From NCBI GenBank assembly GCA_949035555.1, contig CAROLD010000006.1:20116-84115 (forward strand): a stretch of 64,000 nt of DNA, read 5' to 3'. Under the pieces are notes generated by a model. It was given only the letters and a program-made list of their open reading frames with translations. It was not told the origin of the DNA and did not search any database. Origin of the DNA: an uncultured bacterium (GTDB taxonomy: Bacteria > Cyanobacteriota > Vampirovibrionia > Gastranaerophilales > Gastranaerophilaceae). Below, piece after piece: positions 1 through 9,765 of the stretch. A program made the translations under genes and the position numbers. Within the stretch, counting starts at the first letter, position 1; every line of letters begins with the position of its first letter.

Positions 1-384
1 TCCTTGATGGATGCTTACACCGTTGCAGGTAAAAAAAGATTTATTGGTAATGTTACTGTCAAAACTGATTTTCTAAATCCTAATACGCTTGTCGGATTTG
101 AAAATCATAGCGGTTTAACTTATCTTGAAGGTGATACAAAACCTCTTGGAACTGTCATTGTGGGTAACGGAAATAATGCTAAAGACGGTTATGAAGGCGG
201 CAGGTATAAAAATATATTTGGAACATATTTACACGGTTCATTACTTCCTAAAAACCCGCATTTTGCAGATTATTTAATTTCATTGGCACTAGAAAAACGA
301 TATGGCGAAAAATTTATACTTTCAAAGCTTGATGATAAATTAGAATTTGATGCGCACAATTCTGTTATAAATAAAGCTTATTAA
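1..384 (+). CDS. gatD: GatD-like glutamine amidotransferase, lipid II isoglutaminyl synthase subunit (3' part)
   Basis: The reading frame is open from base 1, so this is the C-terminal part of a gene that starts outside the window. Visible are GFENHSG, a PLGTVIVGNGNN-type stretch and FGTYLHGSLLPKNP. These fit the C-terminal half of the CobB/CobQ-like class I glutamine amidotransferase GatD, with the catalytic His in YLHG. With MurT, GatD amidates the D-Glu of lipid II in the cytoplasm. MurT would lie to the left, out of view. The stop overlaps the convergent 381-1163 gene by 4 bases. CobQ-type cobyric acid synthase is the alternative, but the HSG and LHGSLLPKNP motifs favour GatD. Confidence 0.85.
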   Translation, partial: SLMDAYTVAGKKRFIGNVTVKTDFLNPNTLVGFENHSGLTYLEGDTKPLGTVIVGNGNNAKDGYEGGRYKNIFGTYLHGSLLPKNPHFADYLISLALEKRYGEKFILSKLDDKLEFDAHNSVINKAY

Positions 385-1163
385 AGGTATTTAAAAATAT
401 TTGAACCTTTCTCTAATGCTTTTTGAGTACTCTCATCAGGGACAATATGCTTGTCTTTATCAAAATAAAATTCACAATGGTTTGTAAAATTGATTTCATC
501 AGGCATTATAAATGAAGAACTGATAGTGCAGTTTCTTGAAGATAGATTACAATTACCTGCATTATCATATAGATTAAACGATATTGAGTAAATCTCAACA
601 TTTTTACCGTTTTGTTTTACCGAAAAGTGTACTTTTTCATCATAAGGAACTGCATTTTTAAAGTTTTTAGCAAAGTTTTTTGCGATGTCAGATGAGGAAA
701 TTGTACTGTTAAGACTTACTTTTTTAAAACCTTTATTTAATTTCCCATAAGCAATACTGCACTGAGTATTTGTTATAAAGTTTGCAGGGTTATCAAGGTC
801 TTTTTGAATAAATCTTCCTGCTATCCCGAGCAATATGACGGGTATCAGAACATTTAACAATATAGCCGCAATAGCCCATCGAGCCTGAATTTTTCTAAAG
901 TCATTCGGTGTCCTCCACCAGTCAACTTGATATGCCCACATATTACCATTAAAGCCTGCATAGAGCTGTAAAATGGTATATAAAATCCAATTTAAGCCCA
1001 GAGGAAGTTGAAACCATATCAAAGGTATTCCTAAAAGTGTAATCCAGGCTTTATGTTTGATGCCCCAGATAAATGTCAGTAAAAATGCGCCCCAGTTAAA
1101 TTCTTTTAACTCTGACGGCATATCTTTACCTTTATACCCGCTTAAAAATTCTTTCAAATTCAT
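381..1163 (-). CDS. Membrane protein with DUF2628-like N-terminus
   Basis: 260 residues. The N-terminal ~120 residues contain two or three hydrophobic segments (WGAFLLTFIWGIKHKAW, a GIPLIW/LNWILYTILQLYAG region, then AILLNVLIPVILLGIAG). The NWGAF...WG...KAW pattern and the FNGNMWAYQ motif resemble DUF2628-type small membrane proteins. The C-terminal ~130 residues are soluble, Cys-containing and presumably on the outer face of the membrane. Function is unknown. It is the last gene of the minus-strand run, 40 bases after the transketolase half, and its stop overlaps gatD convergently. Confidence 0.65.
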   Translation of the reverse strand: MNLKEFLSGYKGKDMPSELKEFNWGAFLLTFIWGIKHKAWITLLGIPLIWFQLPLGLNWILYTILQLYAGFNGNMWAYQVDWWRTPNDFRKIQARWAIAAILLNVLIPVILLGIAGRFIQKDLDNPANFITNTQCSIAYGKLNKGFKKVSLNSTISSSDIAKNFAKNFKNAVPYDEKVHFSVKQNGKNVEIYSISFNLYDNAGNCNLSSRNCTISSSFIMPDEINFTNHCEFYFDKDKHIVPDESTQKALEKGSNIFKYL

Positions 1164-1203
1164 TTTTTTATTGTAATAACTTTCCTTTCTGCTGTCAATT
1201 AAA

Positions 1204-2010
1204 TTACTCCAATTCTTTTAGAGCAAGAATATATTCCTCCCATTTCGGAGGTTTGCCATGCCAAGACGGATTATTTTCCATGAAACTTATACCTTTGCCT
1301 TTTATTGTGTTAGCAATTATTGCTGTCGGTTTGTCCGAAAGTTTAGAATTTTCGATTGCTGAGTATATTTCATTAACATCATGACCGTCAATTTCAATTA
1401 CATTCCAGTTAAAAGCCTTAAGTTTTTTCGTTAAATTGTCTATAGGTTTAATGCATTCAGTGTTCCCGTCAATTTGTAATCTGTTACGGTCAATAATTGC
1501 AGTAAGATTATTTAACTTTCTATGCGGGATTTGCATTAATGCTTCCCAAATATTCCCTTCCTGTAATTCACCATCTCCAATTAACACAAAAACTCTCGAC
1601 GGATTTTTATCAAGTTTTAGAGACATTGCAATGCCGCAGCCCATGGATAACCCTTGCCCCAGCGACCCTGTAGAAACTTCTATACAATCTAAATATGTAT
1701 TTGCCGGGTGCCCTTGAAGTCTTGAACCCAATGCTCTAAATGTTTCTAACTCTTCTTTTGAAATATAGCCACATTCGTGTAAAATCGCATAATATACGGG
1801 CGAAGCATGTCCTTTTGAAAGTATAAATCTGTCGCGATATTGATCCTTCGGGTTTTCTGGACTATGTTTCATGCAGTATTTGAACAAAACAATCATAATT
1901 TCAACTGCGGATAAACTGCCGCCCGGATGTCCTGATTCTGCATTATATATCATTTTTATAATATTTTTTCTAACCTGTTTTCCCAGTTTTATAATTTCTT
2001 GTTTGTCCAA
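1204..2010 (-). CDS. Transketolase N-terminal (TPP-binding) subunit
   Basis: 268 residues, covering only the N-terminal half of a transketolase. Visible are SGHPGGSLS, RDRFILSKGHASP, STGSLGQGLS and the TPP/metal motif GDGELQEGNIWEA. Split transketolases need a second gene for the Pyr-domain subunit, normally directly downstream. Here the downstream gene is an unrelated membrane protein and the upstream one is a DUF4422 protein. The partner must be encoded elsewhere or be lost. Its place at the end of a glycan cluster suggests a role in making a sugar precursor, but the substrate cannot be read from sequence. Confidence 0.85.
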   Translation of the reverse strand: MDKQEIIKLGKQVRKNIIKMIYNAESGHPGGSLSAVEIMIVLFKYCMKHSPENPKDQYRDRFILSKGHASPVYYAILHECGYISKEELETFRALGSRLQGHPANTYLDCIEVSTGSLGQGLSMGCGIAMSLKLDKNPSRVFVLIGDGELQEGNIWEALMQIPHRKLNNLTAIIDRNRLQIDGNTECIKPIDNLTKKLKAFNWNVIEIDGHDVNEIYSAIENSKLSDKPTAIIANTIKGKGISFMENNPSWHGKPPKWEEYILALKELE

Positions 2011-2014
2011 TGTT

Positions 2015-2947
2015 TTACACTCTCATTCTATTTTTGTAATTAATATATTTTTTTAAATTTCGGATTTTAGCTTTACCAAAGGATAGGATTGAGTAAATTT
2101 TATACTGTATTACTTTTTTCTTAAATTTTTTGTAATCCTGACTTACAAAAGTTGCCGGAATTTCTATTGTTTTGAAGTTTGGATTTTTCTGATTTTGCAT
2201 AACGAATACAGAAAGCAAATATTCACCAATAAATCCGAGAAACCGCATTTCTTTACAGTCAAACAGAGTACTGTCAACTTCTTTATCTATTTTTTCAAGA
2301 ACTCCAAACAAAAATTCACAATACTCAAAAAATAATTTTTTCGGCATTATAAATGAGTTGCAGCAATACATAAATGTATTATTCTCAAATTCTTCAAATG
2401 TTTGAAAATATTCATGATAACTATCATTTATCACTGATTTAAGTACATTAAAAACTTCTTCTTTTTGATGCGGCAATCCAAGATAAAAATGTTTTTTCAT
2501 ATTTGGCTGATATGTTACAGGTCTGATATTAACTTTAGGGAATAAAATACAATCAGGTTTAATATTTATATATGGCAAAATTTTATCTTCAGTAAAATGT
2601 TTCAAAAAGTCATTTGGAATATGGTCTAAAAAATAAAATTCTGATTTTGGAAGCCAAGTATATGGCAGATGCTTCATATCTTTATCGAAGATAAATTGCC
2701 TTCTGTTATGCATAAAACCTATGTATTCAGGGTTTCCTATTTCTTCATAATGTTTCCAAACCCAATATTGGGCAGTTAGTTCACAATATTTGGGATTTTC
2801 ACAAGATATGTTATCTCCGGTATCATCACCAATCATCTCCTCAAATATTTCGTCAGAAATTGCTCTTCCGGTTTGAATTGGTGTGATTATATCATTTTTT
2901 AATATTTCTCTTTTACCTTTATACGAGACAAATATTTTCAGGTTCAT
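2015..2947 (-). CDS. DUF4422 family glycosyltransferase-like protein
   Basis: 310 residues. The start KIFVSYKGKRE, the stretch ELTAQYWVWKHYEEIGNPEYIG and the motif GFMHNRRQF are typical of DUF4422 proteins of capsule and O-antigen clusters, thought to be glycosyltransferases. The C-terminal third (CCNSFIMPKKLFFEYCEFLF, then a basic tail) also fits. It lies between the ABC exporter and the transketolase half with 3-4 base gaps, so it belongs to one transcript. The acceptor and donor are unknown. Confidence 0.75.
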   Translation of the reverse strand: MNLKIFVSYKGKREILKNDIITPIQTGRAISDEIFEEMIGDDTGDNISCENPKYCELTAQYWVWKHYEEIGNPEYIGFMHNRRQFIFDKDMKHLPYTWLPKSEFYFLDHIPNDFLKHFTEDKILPYINIKPDCILFPKVNIRPVTYQPNMKKHFYLGLPHQKEEVFNVLKSVINDSYHEYFQTFEEFENNTFMYCCNSFIMPKKLFFEYCEFLFGVLEKIDKEVDSTLFDCKEMRFLGFIGEYLLSVFVMQNQKNPNFKTIEIPATFVSQDYKKFKKKVIQYKIYSILSFGKAKIRNLKKYINYKNRMRV

Positions 2948-2950
2948 AAA

Positions 2951-4750
2951 CTATACCGCAGCTTCCTGTTTTTTAAATTGCATTTCATATAATGTACGAT
3001 ATTGCCCGTTTTCAATTTGCATGAGTTCATTGTGATTTCCCAGTTCAACAAGTTGTCCTTCATTAATAACAGCTATCCTGTCAGCATTTTGTATGGTTGA
3101 TAACCTGTGCGCAATTACAAATACTGTTTTGTCTTTCATTAGATTATCAATTGCCATTTGTACAACTGCTTCAGATTTATTATCAAGTGCAGATGTTGCT
3201 TCATCCAGAATAACAACGGGAGCATCTTTTATAAAAGCTCGGGCAATTGCTACGCGTTGTTTCTGACCACCTGAAAGTAATATTCCGCGCTCTCCTATCT
3301 GAGTATTTAGTCCGTCTTTTAAAGTTGCGATGAAGTCATCTAAATATGCCATTTTTACTGCTTTTTCTATTTCTTCATCTGTTGCATTTTCTTTTCCCAG
3401 TAAAATATTTTCTTTAATTGTTCCTGAAAATAAAAAATTATCTTGAAATACAACTGAAATATGATCTCTTAATGAAGATAGAGTAAAGTCCTTAATGTTT
3501 TTTCCATCAATTTTTATTTCTCCTATCTGGATATCATAAAAGCGAGGTATTAAGCTGACAATTGTTGATTTACCCCCTCCGGAATTACCAACAAATGCAA
3601 TTGTTTCACCTTTTTTTACATTTAAGTTTATATTTTTTAGTACCGGTTTGTTTTTTATATATTCAAAATTAACATTTTCAAATTGGAAACCATTACTAAT
3701 AGTTTCTAATTTTGTAGCCCCTGGTTTATCTACAATTCCCGGTCTTTGTGAAAGTAAACCAAAAACTCGCTCTATAGCCATAAATGAGAATTGTACGGCG
3801 TTAAAATTGTTGCCTAGATTTTTGATAGGTGTATATAACATAATTAACGCAGTAATAAATGATACAAAGTTTCCGCTTGTTATTTGTTTTGTAAGGATTA
3901 AATGCGAACCGTACCCTATTGCAAGTCCGATACCTATTGAAACAATTACGTGCATCATTGGAGAAAGCCAGCTTGTACGCTGTATCATTTTTATTTTTAA
4001 GTTAAATATATTGTCAAGGATAAAATTAAATTTCTTTTCTTGTTGGGGTGCAAGATTGTATGAAATAATTGTTTTATTTCCTGCAAAAGATTCATTATAC
4101 GCTGTAATAACCGCAGAACCTGCCATTACGGATTGATCCATTACGGATTTAATACGTTTTCTAATGTTTGCAAGCGGAGCAAACGCACAACCCAGCACAA
4201 TAGATGCAATAAGCGCTAACTGCCAAGAATTGTAGAATAATACACAAACTAGTGAAATTGATGAAAATAATCTGGAAGTAAAGGTTTTTAAGTTTTCAAG
4301 CAAACCGTTGCAAGCGTTATCAGCATCATTATTAAATCTGAATACGATATCACCTGAGCGCTGTCTATCAAAATATCCTGTTTCAAAAGTCAGCATTTTT
4401 TTGTATAGATCTCGTTTTAAATCATTTGTAACTTTGCCTCCAACCCACGTGTTTAAATATGTAGCACTATAGTTTAAAAATCCTTGTAGACAAGTAAATG
4501 CTACAATTCCAAACGGTATGTACCAAGGAGATTGTACGGTTTTTTCTACCATTACCAAATCCATATACGGTTTTAGCGACAATGCTATTACTGCATCCAA
4601 AGAGCCTATCGGAATACAGATTAGTACTGCTAGTATTGCTCTGAACCAATATGGTTTTACATATGGTAAAATCCTTGAATAGTTTTTATATGCCTGCGTA
4701 TTTTTAATCTTATCTAACAGTTTGTTCATATCTTTGTTCAAATATTTCAT
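2951..4750 (-). CDS. MsbA-like ABC exporter (fused membrane and ATPase domains)
   Basis: About 599 residues. The N-terminal ~320 residues form a six-helix ABC exporter domain. The C-terminal ABC ATPase has Walker A GNSGGGKST, signature LSGGQKQR, Walker B VVILDEATSALD and the H-loop AHRLST. The closest family type is MsbA/lipid-linked oligosaccharide or multidrug exporter. Placed within glycosyltransferase genes, it probably flips a glycolipid across the inner membrane. A TTG nine bases upstream is in frame; I chose the ATG at 4750. The 5' end lies inside the 3' end of the upstream glycosyltransferase gene (about 40 bases overlap), so translation is probably coupled. Confidence 0.85.
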   Translation of the reverse strand: MKYLNKDMNKLLDKIKNTQAYKNYSRILPYVKPYWFRAILAVLICIPIGSLDAVIALSLKPYMDLVMVEKTVQSPWYIPFGIVAFTCLQGFLNYSATYLNTWVGGKVTNDLKRDLYKKMLTFETGYFDRQRSGDIVFRFNNDADNACNGLLENLKTFTSRLFSSISLVCVLFYNSWQLALIASIVLGCAFAPLANIRKRIKSVMDQSVMAGSAVITAYNESFAGNKTIISYNLAPQQEKKFNFILDNIFNLKIKMIQRTSWLSPMMHVIVSIGIGLAIGYGSHLILTKQITSGNFVSFITALIMLYTPIKNLGNNFNAVQFSFMAIERVFGLLSQRPGIVDKPGATKLETISNGFQFENVNFEYIKNKPVLKNINLNVKKGETIAFVGNSGGGKSTIVSLIPRFYDIQIGEIKIDGKNIKDFTLSSLRDHISVVFQDNFLFSGTIKENILLGKENATDEEIEKAVKMAYLDDFIATLKDGLNTQIGERGILLSGGQKQRVAIARAFIKDAPVVILDEATSALDNKSEAVVQMAIDNLMKDKTVFVIAHRLSTIQNADRIAVINEGQLVELGNHNELMQIENGQYRTLYEMQFKKQEAAV

Positions 4751-7562
4751 CCTCTCCAACTATAATATTGTTTTCTAACGTATATTGCTTTGTATATGTA
4801 TCCTTAAACATTCCTTTTAACCCTACAGGATTAATAGAAATCACTTCTGTATCCGGATAATGCAATTGTATAAAATTCTCCATTCTTAACCATGATTTTT
4901 TTTGAGGTGACAGATCAATATAATTATCACCACCATATGCGTATCCGGCAGAGCAATCACAACCTACTAAAAATATTCTTTTCGGATTACCGTGTAAAAT
5001 AAATTGTAATGCTGAGAATGTTGTACCTTCTAAATTTGCTATAGGTGAAATTTCAATATCTTGAGGTATAAATTCAGATTCTAAAGGTGAACCCAAAATA
5101 TACTTATGACAATTTTCTTTGTAAGAGTATTGGTTTGGTACTGGTAATAATTGATGGCTGGAATTTATATTTCTAATAAAAATATTCGGCGGATATACTG
5201 CAAAAAACTTCTGGCAGTTATTACCCGTGTAATTTAATACTTCTAATGTCAGAGTTTCATTATTTTTTTGGTTTACAGTATTATCCTGCATAAACAAGAA
5301 GTCCAAGTTGAATCTATTCAATCTGCAAGCACCATTAACCCCTACATATACTTCATTGTCAGTATTTTTAGGGATAAAATAATTTGCTGTCGGACCTGTA
5401 GCAACAAGATAAACATCTTTATCTCTAAATGCTCCTTTATATTGACCGAATATTCTCGGATGTACGCTTTGTGATTGGATAAGCGGATATAGATTAGCCA
5501 GCTCTCTTCTAAATAAAATCTGTTCATTGAGATTCTTCATTGACTTTTTATATTCGTGATGGCGTTTTTTAAACAATCTTATACCGCATATGTAATATTC
5601 GCCCATTATATTGTTTGATTTAACTTTTAAGAAGCCTCCAAAAAATTTAGTTTTGTTAACACCATTGTCGTACAATGTTTCATTTTTTAGAAATTTGTTA
5701 ATGTGTGTTGCCATATTTGTCTTTTTGTTAAAAAGATTTTGAAGAAATTTATCTTTTTTAACGTAATTCCACCATATGCTGTTATATTTATCTTTTGGGT
5801 TATCCCAAGGTTTCACTCCCGGGAAGTGGTAAATTGCGGGATTGTTTATTACGTCATTATATTCTTCGTCACTAATTACGTGCTCTTGAATAGCTTTTTT
5901 ATAGTTGCCTATTTGTATGTGTTTAGGCATCGATATATACTTAGGGGATAAATGTAGTATAGTTTCTTCAGGAAAGACTATATTCATTATATCTTGATCT
6001 TGATAATTAAAATTCTTTTGGGAAAGCTCTAGCACCTGTTTATTAATATTCATTAGACGAATATTTTTCAGGTTCATTACCATAAATCCTGTATTTCTAT
6101 AATTTGGAAATTTGTCAGGGAAATATGCCGTCCAATAATGGAATTTATCAGATAACATTTTCCAGTTATCTTTCAAGTTTACAGCAATATCTTTCACAGC
6201 ACCTATTGTGTATTTTTCAATGCCACATTCTTTTATATCGGATAAATCACTATTAAATATCACGTCAACATCTGAGTATATGACAATATCAGTGTCAGGT
6301 AAAATATTATGCAAGAGCAGCCTGTAATAAGCTGAATTGGTTATTCCTCGGGTTTCATAAGCATGTTTAAATACATTATTTTGTTTAATAAATGCGAGAT
6401 TTGAAAACTTTGAACCCTTGTTGACAACTTTTCTTAATTTATCTTTTTCTGTTTCGTCAACATCATCAGAAACAATACAAAAAATATTATAGAAAGTGTT
6501 ATTATTTGCACAATTCAGTAAGCTGGATATTGCAACACAAGCCGGATTTACGTATTTTTTATCAAATACAAAACAGATATTTAAATAATCATTATTGTAG
6601 AAGCTTAAATTCTCAATTCCAAGTGTAGTTTCAAGAAATTCAATATCAGCAGCATCAGTAAAATAATGTCTGTCTAATTCTTTATTTTTATAAGCTTCTT
6701 GGAATTCTTCAAGAAAAATTCTATAGAACTTATTCCTGATATTATGTGCAATGCGATAATAATTCCACTTATAACCTCTAAATTTAATATATGATTTTAC
6801 ATATTTAAGCTTTTCTTTAATTGTTGGATTACTATCCAGAAAGTGTTCGATAAAATGGTATTCTTCACAGATAGAAAATACTGAAGATAAATCTTTTACA
6901 GAAGAATTAGGATTATTTCTTCTGTAATTTATATAAGCTTTTTCGGTGAAATATACCTTATCCGCCTTCGCAAAAGCCATAAAATTGAAACTGGTATCCT
7001 GATATCTTGCAGTTAAACTTTCAGAAAGATAAAGATTATTTTCGACAATAAAATCCTTTTTGTAAATTGCACTCCAAATAGCAGGATCCGATAAAAATAA
7101 ATCAGGATAATCTATTGGTGTTAATTCTCGATTACAAAACTCCGGTTTAAAATTTTTCTTTAATCTGGTTTTGTATTTTGAGAAATAAGATTTATAGTCA
7201 GATTTTACAATATCAATATCTTTATCGATCGTTAATTTATATAATTCAGAATACATATTTTTATCAGCCCAGTCATCAGACTCCAATATTCCTATGTATT
7301 CTCCTTTTGCATTATTAATGCCTGTGTTAATTGCTTTACCATAACCTTGATTTTTCTCAAGGCTTATAATTCTAAATCTGTCATCTTTACGGGCGAATTT
7401 TGCAATTAATCTTTTGGATTCCTCATTTGCACCATTATCAATTAACAAAAATTCAATTTGTTTTAATGTTTGATGCTTTAAACTTTCCAAACACTTTTTT
7501 ACGTATTTTATATTATGATTATAAATAGGTGTAATAACAGACACTTTAATGTTTTTTTTCAT
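4710..7562 (-). CDS. Three-module glycosyltransferase: GT2 + GT8 + Rossmann-like C-terminal domain
   Basis: 950 residues, unusually long. Residues 1 to ~250 form a GT2 domain (VSVITPIYNHN, LLIDNGANEES, ESDDWAD). Residues ~325-610 form a GT8 domain (LNICFVFDKKYVNPA, the DxD-type IYSDVDVIFNSDL, YRNTGFMVMNL, HFPGVKPWDNP). Residues ~690-940 hold a third module starting VYLVATGPTANYF and including FLVGCDCSAGYAYGG. It resembles DUF115 or sialyltransferase-like Rossmann domains, but I cannot assign it firmly. The start ATG shares one base with the stop of the next GT8 gene (TAATG), so the two are translationally coupled. It probably adds two or more sugars in sequence to a surface glycan. Confidence 0.8.
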   Translation of the reverse strand: MKKNIKVSVITPIYNHNIKYVKKCLESLKHQTLKQIEFLLIDNGANEESKRLIAKFARKDDRFRIISLEKNQGYGKAINTGINNAKGEYIGILESDDWADKNMYSELYKLTIDKDIDIVKSDYKSYFSKYKTRLKKNFKPEFCNRELTPIDYPDLFLSDPAIWSAIYKKDFIVENNLYLSESLTARYQDTSFNFMAFAKADKVYFTEKAYINYRRNNPNSSVKDLSSVFSICEEYHFIEHFLDSNPTIKEKLKYVKSYIKFRGYKWNYYRIAHNIRNKFYRIFLEEFQEAYKNKELDRHYFTDAADIEFLETTLGIENLSFYNNDYLNICFVFDKKYVNPACVAISSLLNCANNNTFYNIFCIVSDDVDETEKDKLRKVVNKGSKFSNLAFIKQNNVFKHAYETRGITNSAYYRLLLHNILPDTDIVIYSDVDVIFNSDLSDIKECGIEKYTIGAVKDIAVNLKDNWKMLSDKFHYWTAYFPDKFPNYRNTGFMVMNLKNIRLMNINKQVLELSQKNFNYQDQDIMNIVFPEETILHLSPKYISMPKHIQIGNYKKAIQEHVISDEEYNDVINNPAIYHFPGVKPWDNPKDKYNSIWWNYVKKDKFLQNLFNKKTNMATHINKFLKNETLYDNGVNKTKFFGGFLKVKSNNIMGEYYICGIRLFKKRHHEYKKSMKNLNEQILFRRELANLYPLIQSQSVHPRIFGQYKGAFRDKDVYLVATGPTANYFIPKNTDNEVYVGVNGACRLNRFNLDFLFMQDNTVNQKNNETLTLEVLNYTGNNCQKFFAVYPPNIFIRNINSSHQLLPVPNQYSYKENCHKYILGSPLESEFIPQDIEISPIANLEGTTFSALQFILHGNPKRIFLVGCDCSAGYAYGGDNYIDLSPQKKSWLRMENFIQLHYPDTEVISINPVGLKGMFKDTYTKQYTLENNIIVGEDEIFEQRYEQTVR

Positions 7563-8626
7563 TAGATATTCCCTCTTAAAAATTTTGTCGATTTTATTTT
7601 GTCATTCCAAATACGGTTTTTATATTGATAGTGTTTTTTTGCTTTTCCAAATGTAATTTTACTTAATATTCTGTATTTTAAACTTTTCACACGATACTTA
7701 TTTTTATTCAGATTCAGCAGAATCGTTTCAAAAATCGAAACTTCGAGCAAATTTTTCATAAGCACTTCATAAAATGGGCTGCGTCGAGCATAATTCCACC
7801 AGAGATAGCAATATTTTAATTCCGGATAACTCCAGGGCTTTCTACTGCCTAAATAGTGTATTATTTTTGCTTCATTGATATTTAAATTTTCCGTATTAAT
7901 ATCTGAAACTTCATAATTCCAATTATTATCAAGTGCTAATATTTGAGTTTTGAGTAAATAGTTTAAAGCATCTTGTTCTTGATATAGAAAATAGTTATTA
8001 TTTATCGCTTCTTTTAACTTTGAATAATAGCTGTTTTTATTATAATTTTGAATATTTATTAAGATTACACCGGTATTATAATAAGTGTTAATATCTTGTA
8101 ATTTTAAAGTCTTTTTTGCGTAATCACGAATTTTTATTTTATGGATTTCTTCATTATTTTCAATAAGTGTTTTCCATATACATTCCTGACAGGAGGCAAT
8201 CGGATGGTCTCCAATATCAATAGCCGAAAGTGCTTGAATATCTGTATTAAATATCAAGTCAATATCTGTAAAAATTACTTTATTATAACTTTTCATTACC
8301 AAAGGAGATGCTATGCGATAATAGCAGGCTTCATTGAAGTATTTATGTGTTACAGTCATTTTTAAATCTTTTACGATTTCTGAAGGATTATAAAACCGTA
8401 CTGAAATATTTTTTTTAGAATAAGTATCTATGATAATATTTTTGTTAAGCTCGTTTTCTGACGTAGAAAAAATAACGATATCATAATTATGATTGTTAGA
8501 GGTGTGCTCGACTAAAGATTGAAGGCAAACTGATAAATATGGAATATATTCATCACTGCTGCTCATTGCAATAGCCGTGTAATTATCTTTAAATATCGGC
8601 TCTAGAGTTTTTATTTCAGTTTGCAT
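7562..8626 (-). CDS. GT8 family glycosyltransferase
   Basis: 354 residues. Visible are IPYLSVCLQSLVEHT, the metal-binding FTDIDLIFNTDI, YYNTGVILINIQNYN, QEQDALNYLL and a C-terminal HYLGSRKPWSYPE, all typical of GT8 glycosyltransferases (galactosyl/glucosyl transferases using UDP-sugars with retention). The basic tail is like that of the neighbouring GT8 protein at 8647-9765 (a FGKAKKHYQYKNRIW-type ending), which suggests duplication within the cluster. A Shine-Dalgarno GGAGG lies upstream of the ATG. Confidence 0.85.
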   Translation of the reverse strand: MQTEIKTLEPIFKDNYTAIAMSSSDEYIPYLSVCLQSLVEHTSNNHNYDIVIFSTSENELNKNIIIDTYSKKNISVRFYNPSEIVKDLKMTVTHKYFNEACYYRIASPLVMKSYNKVIFTDIDLIFNTDIQALSAIDIGDHPIASCQECIWKTLIENNEEIHKIKIRDYAKKTLKLQDINTYYNTGVILINIQNYNKNSYYSKLKEAINNNYFLYQEQDALNYLLKTQILALDNNWNYEVSDINTENLNINEAKIIHYLGSRKPWSYPELKYCYLWWNYARRSPFYEVLMKNLLEVSIFETILLNLNKNKYRVKSLKYRILSKITFGKAKKHYQYKNRIWNDKIKSTKFLRGNI

Positions 8627-8646
8627 TTTTGTTTATCCTCCACGTA

Positions 8647-9765
8647 CTAATTAAAGTTTGCATTTCTAATTCTTTTACCTTCTTCTACTATATTTTTCCA
8701 GATATATTTCTTATGAATATAGTGCTTCTTTTTCTTTCCAAATGTTATATTACACAATAATCTGTAACGCCAGTACCTGATAGAATTTTCCCGATAATTT
8801 AGTGCATAATTTAATGATTTGTTAAAGTGTAATTTTAAATTTTCAATTTGTTTTGCATTTTCATTATTTTGAATTTCAAAATTTCTTGCGAGAGCAGATA
8901 ATTCTTTTTTTATATGATTATTATTATTTTTAATAGTGTTATTTGTTAGATTATGTAAAAAATATTCATAATATGGTGTTTTTCTGGCATAACTCCAGAA
9001 AATATCCTCCCATTGTAATCCTTCAATTTCCCAATATTTAGGTTTTCCACAAATGTGAATAATTTGTGGATTATTGCAAGCTTTTTCCCACATTCCTTCT
9101 TCTTGATACAATTCTTGCTGTTGTAGAATTGGACAAACATTATATTGTAGAGGTAATTCTAAGATATGATTTTTACAAACCATGTTTAAAACATTCTGTT
9201 CTGGCCATACTTTATATTTTGTTGAGTACCATTTCATACCTTCTAAAAGTTTATTTTCAATATTATCTTTTCGCCATTTATCCAGATTTATTAGCATTAC
9301 TCCGGTATTAAATCTTCGAGCAGGAAATTTTTCATTATCTCTGATTGTGTATTCATATTGAAGTTTGATACCGGGATCTACTACAGCACCAAAATAATTA
9401 TCTTTAAGATTTGTATTATACAGGTCCTGCAATGAAGCAACTATAAGTAAGTCAGAATCTAAAAATAATATTTTATCTAATTCAGGTTTTAGTGAAGCTA
9501 TTTTTACTCTATAGTTCGACACAATACTTATACCTGTTGCGATATCCTCAAAGTCCTTATTTTCAACAGTAATATATTCAATATTAAAATTTTTAATATT
9601 TTTTAATTCATTTATTTTACGTTTATTTTCATCTGTAATATCTGAATTTAAAATATAAATATTAAATTCATCATCAGGATTGCTATTTTCCAATAACGAA
9701 AGTATTGATACCGATAACATAGCAGTATATTGATTACTTACGGCGTATCCTATATTGATATGCAT
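8647..9765 (-). CDS. GT8 family glycosyltransferase
   Basis: 372 residues. Residues 1 to ~270 are a GT8 domain with NIGYAVSNQYTAMLSVSILS, the DxD motif LFLDSDLLIVASL, RRFNTGVMLINLDKW, WPEQNVLNMV and HICGKPKYW. A linker of ~70 residues rich in Asn/Lys follows, then a basic tail FGKKKKHYIHKKYIW shared with the 7562-8626 protein. The start overlaps the end of the flavoenzyme gene by 16 bases, with GGAGG inside that gene serving as the ribosome site. Confidence 0.85.
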   Translation of the reverse strand: MHINIGYAVSNQYTAMLSVSILSLLENSNPDDEFNIYILNSDITDENKRKINELKNIKNFNIEYITVENKDFEDIATGISIVSNYRVKIASLKPELDKILFLDSDLLIVASLQDLYNTNLKDNYFGAVVDPGIKLQYEYTIRDNEKFPARRFNTGVMLINLDKWRKDNIENKLLEGMKWYSTKYKVWPEQNVLNMVCKNHILELPLQYNVCPILQQQELYQEEGMWEKACNNPQIIHICGKPKYWEIEGLQWEDIFWSYARKTPYYEYFLHNLTNNTIKNNNNHIKKELSALARNFEIQNNENAKQIENLKLHFNKSLNYALNYRENSIRYWRYRLLCNITFGKKKKHYIHKKYIWKNIVEEGKRIRNANFN

